Notes under the pieces: model-generated | What the model was told of the DNA's origin: nothing | The model's input: the letters and a program-made list of their open reading frames with translations, nothing else | The model's database searches: none | NCBI RefSeq assembly: GCF_900119165.1 | Contig: NZ_FPJG01000006.1 | Location: forward strand, 868,001-932,000 | DNA from: Amycolatopsis australiensis | GTDB taxonomy: Bacteria > Actinomycetota > Actinomycetes > Mycobacteriales > Pseudonocardiaceae | DNA length: 64,000 nt | Direction of reading: 5' to 3' | Made by a program: the position numbers and the translations under genes | Shown here: piece after piece, positions 58,211 to 64,000 of the stretch | How positions within the stretch are numbered: the stretch's first letter is position 1 | Layout: each line of letters opens with the position of its first letter

Positions 58211-58421
58211 AAGCCCTTCCCCGCAGGTAGCACCCGGTGCCGGTGACGGCGAGTAGCTGCAAGTTGCGCATTGGGATGGCGGGTGGTCCATTGGGGGTGA
58301 CCGGTCGGGCTGAACTTTCTACCCAGAGCGGACCGCATTTCGGAAGCGACGAACGGTCATTTGCAGTCGGCGAATGCACGTGCAGCCTGTGGCACCGGTC
58401 ACATGAAGTGACAGATCAAGG

Positions 58422-59372
58422 TCAACGGTAACGGGTCCACCGCGTGTCCGTCCGCCCGCTGCGAAGGTCGTCCAGCCGCCGGTAGAGCTCCGGCCGCACC
58501 TGCGGCCGACTGCGCAGGATCGGCAGCACGCTCGTCGTCAGCTTCAGCTCCCGGATCCCCCGGAGCACGGCGAACCCGGGCCACGACGTGACGTCGAAGC
58601 CGTACGCCGCGGCGAACGTCCGGTAGCGCACCGGCGGGTCGCCGAACCGCTCGCGTCCGACCGCCAGCGGCGTCAGATCCCACTCCAGCGGCCCGACGCA
58701 GGAGGAGTCGAAGTCGCAGAGCACCGGCCCGTCCGGGCCCGGGATGACGTTGCCCGGGTGCGCGTCGCCGTGCACCAGGCCCCTGGGCAGCGGAAACTCC
58801 AGTTCGGCCAGCGCGGCTTCGAGCTCGGCGCACCGGTCGAGCAGGAACACGCGGTCGGTGTCGCTGAGCTCTTCGGCATCGGACACCCTGGCCCGCACCG
58901 CGGCGAACGGCGCCCACTCGGCCAAGCCGTCGGGCGCGGGGAGCGCGTGCACCCGGCGCAGCAGGTGCGCCAGGTCTGCGGAGGTCGCCGGGCGGCCGAT
59001 GCTCGGCACCTGGTGCCACACGGTCACCAGGTGCTCGCCGACTTCCAGCGGCTGCGCCACGGTGTCGAGCAGCCGGATCGCCGGGACGCCGTGCCGTTCG
59101 AAGTGCCGGGCCACCCGCACGACGGTCTCGACGCGGTGCCGGAGCCGGGTCGAGCCGACGATCCGGATCACGAAAGGCGCGGTGACCAGCGCATACACCG
59201 CGTTGTTCGTGAACCGCAGCAGGCGCGCGCCCGCCGGGTCGAGACCCAGCAGCGCACAGGTCTCGGCCAGCACGCCACGCAGTTTGCCTGCGGTGAACCG
59301 GCCGTCGGAAATGGCGACGGCGCCGTTAGGCGACGTAGAAGGCTTGGAGGCGCTCGGCGAGGACGTTGACAT
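58422..59372 (-). CDS. APH-family phosphotransferase
   Basis: 316 residues of the aminoglycoside/choline kinase-like fold. The nucleotide-binding lobe has FVIRIVGSTRLRHRVETVVR. The catalytic loop is LVHGDAHPGNVI (Asp and Asn of HGDxHxxN) and the metal motif LCDFDS follows. A start at ATG 59372 overlaps the end of the XRE-TPR gene by 47 bp; a later GTG near residue 30 is an alternative. The substrate is unknown. The gene is not necessarily for resistance, since many actinomycetes have such kinases for metabolites. Confidence 0.85.
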   Translation of the reverse strand: MSTSSPSASKPSTSPNGAVAISDGRFTAGKLRGVLAETCALLGLDPAGARLLRFTNNAVYALVTAPFVIRIVGSTRLRHRVETVVRVARHFERHGVPAIRLLDTVAQPLEVGEHLVTVWHQVPSIGRPATSADLAHLLRRVHALPAPDGLAEWAPFAAVRARVSDAEELSDTDRVFLLDRCAELEAALAELEFPLPRGLVHGDAHPGNVIPGPDGPVLCDFDSSCVGPLEWDLTPLAVGRERFGDPPVRYRTFAAAYGFDVTSWPGFAVLRGIRELKLTTSVLPILRSRPQVRPELYRRLDDLRSGRTDTRWTRYR

Positions 59373-60711
59373 CGGAGTTGTTGCGCCGCCGTTCGGCCTC
59401 GGCCAGGAGCGGGCGCATCCGGTCCTTGACCCGCTGGGACTTGATGGACTCGGCGCAGTCGATCGTCTTGCCGCCGACCTTGGCACCGTGGTCGAGGTCG
59501 CCGTCCAGGAGGTGGTTGGTGGCGAGCGCGCTCAGCATGAACGTCTTCGACCGGGCCATGTCGTCGTCGTAGGAGTCGACGGCCTTGGTCAGCGCGGGGA
59601 TCGCGTACTTCGTGTGCTCCGGGTTCTTCTGCGCCAGCACGGTGTGGACCGTGCCGATCATGGCGTAGACGTCGGTCTCGGTGAAGAACTTGACCCACGA
59701 CTCGGCCTCGGCGTGGTTGGCGCGGGCGAACTCGTCCTTGCTGCGGCCGAGCAGCTTCACCGCCTGCTCTTCGTTGCCCATCATCGCGTAGGCCCACGCC
59801 TCGTTCGCGCAGAGCACCGCGACGGCCAGCTCCGAGCCGGATTCCTGGGCGGCGATCTGGCCGAGCTGGAACAGCTTCAGCGCGTCGTTCGCCGCGTCCT
59901 GGTGCAGGTAGACCCGCCCCATCCGGTACAGCACGTTGGCCACCAGCGGGTGGCTGTTGCCCTGCTTGGCCAGGTCGAGCGCGTTGGCGAAGTGGCCGCG
60001 GGCGGAGTCCAGCAGGCCCGTGTCGAAGGAGGTCCAGCCGGCCAGGGAATGCAGGTCGGCGAGGGCGACGTAGAGCCGGTTCTTCACGAGTTCGGTGCTG
60101 TGCGCTTCGAGCATCTGCTGTCCCCAGGACAGCTGCGCGACGACGGCGTCGCGGCAGAACCCGCCGCCGTACTGGTAGTCCAGCGCCCGGAGCGCGCGCG
60201 TCGCGGCCTCCACCTGGCGGACGTCGGTCATGCCGATGCGCCCGGGCGCCGGCGTCCTGGCCGGGCCCGCCGACCACGTGCCGGACTCCGGACCGAACAC
60301 CGCCGCACCCATCGTGACCTGGGCGGCGTGCGCGAGGAACCTCCGTCGCTTCACGGACTCGTCCTCCTCAGCCTGCTGGCCGTCGGCGGAGCCGACGACC
60401 CGTATCGCCGTGGCCTCGTCGTAAGCGAGGCCCATGTACCCACGGGGGACGCCAAGACCGTCGGCGATCCTCGTGAGCACGTCGTAGGCCATGACCTGGC
60501 GACCCTTGAGGATCTCCGACACCTCGGACTGGGACTGGCCGGTCATCGCGGCGATCTGGCGCTGCGAGACACCGTGCTTGCGCAGGAGGCGGTAGACGGC
60601 GCTGATCTCGCGGGATGCGAGCGCGGCTCTCATCTCCGGCTGCTCCCACGCGTCAGCGGGAACTGCGTGGCTCTGCCGGGCGTCGGCACTGCCACCGTTA
60701 CTGGCGTCCAT
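59326..60711 (-). CDS. XRE-family regulator with TPR-like repeats
   Basis: 461 residues. An N-terminal helix-turn-helix has SQRQIAAMTGQSQSEVSEIL, then KGRQVMAYDVLTRIADGLGV (about 49-88). A linker contains a Tat-like RRRFLAHAAQVTMGAAVFG. A long TPR-like region (about 165-450) follows with repeats such as LLDSARGHFANALDLAKQG and ALKLFQLGQIAAQESGSELA. This architecture is common among developmental or antibiotic regulators of actinomycetes. The C-terminal TPRs may bind a peptide or partner. ATG 60711 follows a good promoter. Confidence 0.9.
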   Translation of the reverse strand: MDASNGGSADARQSHAVPADAWEQPEMRAALASREISAVYRLLRKHGVSQRQIAAMTGQSQSEVSEILKGRQVMAYDVLTRIADGLGVPRGYMGLAYDEATAIRVVGSADGQQAEEDESVKRRRFLAHAAQVTMGAAVFGPESGTWSAGPARTPAPGRIGMTDVRQVEAATRALRALDYQYGGGFCRDAVVAQLSWGQQMLEAHSTELVKNRLYVALADLHSLAGWTSFDTGLLDSARGHFANALDLAKQGNSHPLVANVLYRMGRVYLHQDAANDALKLFQLGQIAAQESGSELAVAVLCANEAWAYAMMGNEEQAVKLLGRSKDEFARANHAEAESWVKFFTETDVYAMIGTVHTVLAQKNPEHTKYAIPALTKAVDSYDDDMARSKTFMLSALATNHLLDGDLDHGAKVGGKTIDCAESIKSQRVKDRMRPLLAEAERRRNNSDVNVLAERLQAFYVA

Positions 60712-61040
60712 CGCGCCCCCTCCACTGTCCGGTCGGGCGTCTGTGAAACAGCGTAGGCAAACCTGCGAAACCGTGTGAACAGCCGAACTGGCGCCCTGAT
60801 CGGTCCGGGCGAAGTCCGTTGACCGCTTACCGTGGAACCCGGTCCGGTCACCGCTATGACGCCGTTTCGACCTTCTATCGCACCCGGTTTCACCTCACTG
60901 TAGTTGTCAGATCTCCGTCACCGCCCGGACACCGGCAGCGATCACGGAGAGCTACGAAAACCGCAGCGTCGTGCAAGGGGCGATGTTGCAGAAGGCATCT
61001 TCGAACCCGGTTCGGAGAAGACGACAGAGCGGAGAGAGGC
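60712..61040. other. Divergent promoter region between the XRE-TPR gene and small gene 61041
   Basis: 329 bp without a gene. The left part holds the promoter of the XRE-TPR gene (60750-60779). The right part has a purine-rich ribosome site for GTG 61041 and a small inverted repeat CGAACCCGGTTCG (61004-61016) that could be an operator. No further structure was seen. Confidence 0.5.
60750..60779 (-). promoter_or_regulatory. Promoter of the XRE-TPR gene
   Basis: On the minus strand TTCACA (60779-60774) lies 18 bases before TACGCT (60755-60750), close to actinobacterial -35 and -10 sequences. This predicts a start of transcription about 30 bases before ATG 60711. Confidence 0.5.
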
Positions 61041-61385
61041 GTGGAGTTCGTGGACTCGTTCGCAGGGGGACATGCCGGCACGGCGACCCGCGCCGTGCGG
61101 CCGGCGGTCGCGTCGGTCTCTCCCGTCTCCGCCGTCCGTCCCGTCACCCCCGCCGCCGCGGTGGATCCCCGTACCGCGAGCGTCCGGCACTACGAGGGTG
61201 GACAGCTGGTGTGGCGCGTGCAGTGCGGCGACCTCATCAGCCGGGAACGCGCGGTGACGGTGTTCGTCGAGGACAACCAGGTGGTACTGGTCTCGCCTCC
61301 CGGTGAGACCGCGCGGCTGACGTCCGGCCAGCTCGGCCAGCTGCGCGCCGCGCTCAACGAAGCCGCCAAGATGGCGGAAAGGTGA
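61041..61385 (+). CDS. Small conserved protein paired with the XRE-TPR gene
   Basis: 114 residues. A variable Ala/Val/Pro-rich N-terminus (1-45) precedes a compact domain (about 48-114): SVRHYEGGQLVWRVQCGDLI, then VTVFVEDNQVVLVSPPGE and an ending helix LTSGQLGQLRAALNEAAKMA. I do not recognise a family with certainty. GTG 61041 has GGAGAGAGG just upstream. It is followed 13 bp later by a Cys-rich small gene, and both are divergent from the XRE regulator, so regulation by it is likely. Confidence 0.75.
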   Translation: MEFVDSFAGGHAGTATRAVRPAVASVSPVSAVRPVTPAAAVDPRTASVRHYEGGQLVWRVQCGDLISRERAVTVFVEDNQVVLVSPPGETARLTSGQLGQLRAALNEAAKMAER

Positions 61386-61398
61386 CGGTGAGCTGACG

Positions 61399-61824
61399 AT
61401 GGATCAGGTACTCGGGCAGGTCCTCCGCAACGCGGTCTGGGAGCGCCTGGACATGCTGACCGACCTGGCGAACCGCGCCGACGCCCAGTCGCTCGTCTCG
61501 GTCGCGCGCTCCGAACTGCCCCGCCTGACGGAGGCGTGGCGGGCGATGCTGAAGATGCACGAGCCCGACGAGCGTGGCGACTGCCCGACCTGCTCGACCC
61601 GGTGGCACCGCTGCAAGGCGCCGTGCTCGGTTTGGCAGGTCGCGCACGAGCACCTGGTGGCCGGCGGGCTGGCCCCGCAGCAGCAGGCTCCGGCGGACCG
61701 CCGCCTGCAGGGACGGCGCAAGAGCCCGGTCCCGGCGCAGGCGCGTCCGGTCCCGGCGCCCACCGCGGCCGAGACCACCGGGCGCCACGCGCTGGTGAAC
61801 CCGCGCCGAGCCGTCACGGCCTGA
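61399..61824 (+). CDS. Small Cys-rich protein, possible zinc binder
   Basis: 141 residues. A helical N-terminal half (QVLGQVLRNAVWERLDMLTD and SLVSVARSELPRLTEAWRAM) is followed by a Cys cluster CPTCSTRWHRCKAPC (about 62-76) with His69, suitable for one zinc ion. The Pro/Arg-rich C-terminus is disordered. No known family. It is the second gene of a small operon with the preceding one. A DNA- or protein-binding accessory to the divergent regulator is a reasonable guess. Confidence 0.72.
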   Translation: MDQVLGQVLRNAVWERLDMLTDLANRADAQSLVSVARSELPRLTEAWRAMLKMHEPDERGDCPTCSTRWHRCKAPCSVWQVAHEHLVAGGLAPQQQAPADRRLQGRRKSPVPAQARPVPAPTAAETTGRHALVNPRRAVTA

Positions 61825-62123
61825 TCCGCCCGGGCCCTCGCCACCTCCCGCGGTGACGGCCCCCTTGATCCGGCGAGCGCGGCCGACCGATCGCCCCATC
61901 GGACCCGCGCCGGCTCTCGCCGTGGCCGGGGACTGTTTCGCCCGCACCCCCGAGCAGCGCGAACCAGTCCTCGGCCACCCACCCGGTCCCCACCGCGATT
62001 AATCGAAAAAATTACGCGTTAGGTCTGGCCCAGGCCGTAATCGCCCGCTAGATTGATCACCGAACGAGGCGTGGACCAGTGGTTCACCCGTGCTGATCCG
62101 CTCGACTGAGCGGTCCCCGAATT
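61825..62123. other. Gene-free region with an AT-richer patch
   Basis: About 300 bp. The first half is ordinary GC-rich DNA after the Cys-rich gene. From about 61998 to 62075 the composition becomes AT-richer (ATTAATCGAAAAAATTACGC at 61998-62017), which is rare in this genome. No gene, tRNA or clear promoter pair is visible. Confidence 0.4.
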
Positions 62124-62175
62124 CCGCGGGCCGGTGCCGTTGCACTCCCCTCCCCCGACCGGCACCGGCCCGCGG
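62124..62175 (-). terminator. Strong hairpin terminator after the MFS gene
   Basis: CCGCGGGCCGGTGCCG (62124-62139) and CGGCACCGGCCCGCGG (62160-62175) form a perfect 16-bp stem with a 20-nt loop, nine bases beyond the MFS stop codon. It could also stop rightward transcripts. Confidence 0.75.
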
Positions 62176-62183
62176 TTCCACGT

Positions 62184-63443
62184 CTAGCGGACGGCCTTGA
62201 CGCGCAGCACCAGGACGGCGGCGAGCAGCGTCGCGACGGCCGAGGCGGCGAACAGCCCCGAGTAGCCGCCGAGGTAGGTCAGTACCAGCGGCGTCAGCAG
62301 CGGCGCGACCACCTGCGGCAGCGAGTTCGCGATGTTGATGACGCCGAGGTCCTTCGCCCGGTCCTGCGCCGCCGGCAGCACCTGCGTCAGCATCGCCAGC
62401 GCCACCGCCATGTACGCTCCGAAGCCGACCCCGAGCAGCGGGGACGCGGCGAGCGCGACGGGCCAGCTCTGCCAGATCACCAGCAGCAAAGCGGCCAATG
62501 CCATCACGGCGGAGGCCGCCAGGACGTAGGGCTTACGCCGCCCGGACCTGTCCGAGAAGTGCCCCGCCAGCACCGCGCCGGCCACGAGGGCGACGCCGTA
62601 GAGCGCCATCATGATGAGCAGCCCGGTGCCGGGGTCCGGGTAGTGCACCGCGTCCTGGAGGAAGAACAACAGGTACAGCGTCCCGAACGCGTTGCCGAGG
62701 TTGATCATGAAGTGGCACGACCACGCCCAGGCGAAGTCCGGGTGCCGCCGCGGCGAGACCCACAGGGTGCGGAGGACTTCACCGGCCTTGGCGGACGGGC
62801 GGAACTCGACCGGCAGCCGCGCGTCCGGGGTCCGGAAGACGAAGAACGCGGCGCCGGCGACGACGATCACCGCGCAAACCGCGTACGCCAGCGGCAGCCC
62901 GGCGATGCCCAGCATCAGGACGACCACGACCGCACCCAGCACCGTGCCGAGCATCTGCGCGATCCCGACGAGCCCGCCCACCTGCGCCCGCTGGCCGACC
63001 GGGACACGGTCGGCGATGGCGGACATCAGCGTGGCGAGCATGCCGTTGAGCCCCGCCTGCACGAGGCACCAGCCGGTGATCATGAGCGCGACGTCCGGCG
63101 CGAACGCCAGCACGAGCAGCCCGACGGTGGCGACGGCCGCGCCGATCACCGTCCACGGGTGACGACGGCCGAAGCGCGAGCACGTCCGGTCCGACAGCAG
63201 CCCGACGGCCGGGTTGACGACCAGCGCGACGACCGCGCCGACGCCCATCACCAGCCCGAGCACGAACTCCTTGTTCACCTTGTCGAGCAGCTCGGCCTGC
63301 TGCGGCAGCAGCACCTGGATCGGCGCGTAGATCCCCAGCCAGAGGGCGATGTTCGCGAAGAACAGCAGGCTCATCCAGCCGGGGCGGACCCGCACGGTGG
63401 GTTCGGCGAGCGCCTCCGGGAGGACCTCGGTCGTTTCACTCAT
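62184..63443 (-). CDS. MFS transporter, probable sugar uptake, coupled to GH1 gene
   Basis: 419 residues with 12 membrane helices. Loop 2-3 has VGLLSDRTCSRFGRRHPW and loop 8-9 has AGHFSDRSGRRKPY, as in MFS transporters of the GPH/SLC45-like sugar group. The start ATG 63443 lies within the end of the beta-glucosidase gene (8-bp overlap). The pairing with a GH1 enzyme suggests uptake of a beta-glucoside or release of its products. The direction of transport is not readable from sequence. Confidence 0.88.
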   Translation of the reverse strand: MSETTEVLPEALAEPTVRVRPGWMSLLFFANIALWLGIYAPIQVLLPQQAELLDKVNKEFVLGLVMGVGAVVALVVNPAVGLLSDRTCSRFGRRHPWTVIGAAVATVGLLVLAFAPDVALMITGWCLVQAGLNGMLATLMSAIADRVPVGQRAQVGGLVGIAQMLGTVLGAVVVVLMLGIAGLPLAYAVCAVIVVAGAAFFVFRTPDARLPVEFRPSAKAGEVLRTLWVSPRRHPDFAWAWSCHFMINLGNAFGTLYLLFFLQDAVHYPDPGTGLLIMMALYGVALVAGAVLAGHFSDRSGRRKPYVLAASAVMALAALLLVIWQSWPVALAASPLLGVGFGAYMAVALAMLTQVLPAAQDRAKDLGVINIANSLPQVVAPLLTPLVLTYLGGYSGLFAASAVATLLAAVLVLRVKAVR

Positions 63444-64000
63444 CGCGCACCAGCTTCCGGTACCAGTGGAACGAGTCCTTCGGCGTCCGCCGCAGGGTCT
63501 CGTAGTCGACGTGCACCAGGCCGAAGCGCGGCGCGTAGCCCTTGGACCACTCGAAATTGTCCATGAGGGACCAGCAGAAGTAGCCCCGCACGTCGACGCC
63601 GGCGTCCATCGCCTCACGCAGCGCGACGAGGTGGCTGTGCAGGAAGTCGATGCGTTCGGGGTCGTGCACGCCGCCGTCCTCGGCGACTTCGTCGGCGAAA
63701 CTGCAGCCGTTCTCGGTGATCTGGATCGGCGGCAGCTTGTCGCGGTAGCGATGGTGGAAGTCGAGCAGCAGCTCGCGCAGGGCGTGCGGGACGATCGGCG
63801 AGTCGTTCGTCGTCATCGGATACCCCTCGATCGGGCGAAGATCGAAGGGCAGCGGGTTGCCGGGGCTGGGCTTCGCGACGCCCTGCGGCTCGTAGTAGTT
63901 GATGCCGTAGAAGTCGAGCGGCTGCGCGATGGTCGGCAGGTCGTCGACGAAGCCGGCCGGGAGGTGCGCGTGGAGCTGCTCGGGATAGCTGCCGAGCAGG
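63436..64000 (-). CDS. GH1 beta-glucosidase (N-terminal part outside window)
   Basis: C-terminal 187 residues of a glycoside hydrolase family 1 enzyme (usually 440-480 aa). Seen motifs: DFYGINYY (aglycone/active-site region), ITENG with the catalytic nucleophile Glu, and WSLMDNFEWSKGY, then APRFGLVHVDY, which line the -1 subsite. It cleaves beta-glucosides such as cellobiose inside the cell. The general acid/base NEP motif lies upstream of the window. It overlaps the MFS gene by 8 bp, forming an uptake-and-cleavage operon. Confidence 0.94.
   Translation of the reverse strand, partial: LLGSYPEQLHAHLPAGFVDDLPTIAQPLDFYGINYYEPQGVAKPSPGNPLPFDLRPIEGYPMTTNDSPIVPHALRELLLDFHHRYRDKLPPIQITENGCSFADEVAEDGGVHDPERIDFLHSHLVALREAMDAGVDVRGYFCWSLMDNFEWSKGYAPRFGLVHVDYETLRRTPKDSFHWYRKLVRDE

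Overview
The window is chromosomal DNA of a high-GC actinomycete. Evidence: nearly every reading frame stays open because of GC-rich third positions, GTG and TTG starts are common, neighbouring genes overlap by four bases (ATGA/GTGA/TTGA), and there is a mycothiol enzyme (Mca), a BfrB-type ferritin, several ECF/SigE sigma factors, a Ser/Thr kinase and actinobacterial DUFs (5926, 6474, 4328). The gene content suggests a Pseudonocardiales member such as Amycolatopsis; this is inference, with no 16S in the window. About 60 protein genes, one tRNA-Gly, several hairpin terminators and several operator-like palindromes can be supported. No prophage, insertion sequence or CRISPR array is visible.

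Layout. 1-5,400: ferritin end, a SigE-family sigma factor with a membrane partner, DUF952, DUF5926 and a cytochrome P450 whose 3' end is repeated downstream as a degenerate tandem array. 5,444-8,320: mca translationally coupled to a DHA2 exporter, with a divergent TetR and three operator-like sites. 8,317-9,695: DUF4328 membrane protein and rhodanese. 9,747-17,305: a carboxylate-type symporter locus (two SSS transporters, a DUF485 subunit, LytTR regulator, LytS-like kinase) with an SppA-like peptidase inside it. 17,405-20,366: Fpg/Nei glycosylase, a small membrane protein and a sigma factor fused to a zinc-finger membrane anti-sigma-like region. 20,556: tRNA-Gly followed by two small accessory genes (Imm7, DUF2716) and a hydrolase.

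22,530-27,451: a Ser/Thr kinase, an unknown gene behind a LexA-type SOS box, and two paralogous membrane proteins, one with repeated TQxV-type motifs. 27,453-35,482: a surface-glycan cluster (two large glycosyltransferases, an AlgX/AlgJ-like SGNH protein, two methyltransferases with coiled coils). 35,607-41,345: two-component system, XRE/MmyB regulator with a DHA2 exporter, and an ECF sigma-VOC pair. 41,346-47,615: GT-C-like membrane protein, gamma-glutamyltransferase-like enzyme, VOC protein, UDP-glucose dehydrogenase and SDR. 47,659-51,420: methyltransferase, PadR, Cas4-like Fe-S nuclease and DUF6474. 51,478-55,019: OpuC/ProU-type osmoprotectant ABC operon. 55,261-58,210: YcnI-CopC-CopD copper operon. 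58,422-61,824: phosphotransferase, XRE-TPR regulator and two small proteins. 62,184-64,000: GH1 beta-glucosidase (cut by the window end) overlapping an MFS sugar transporter.

The parts that look most worth following are the coupled mca/exporter operon, the SOS-boxed unknown gene next to the kinase, the coiled-coil methyltransferases of the glycan cluster, and the tandem copies of the P450 tail.
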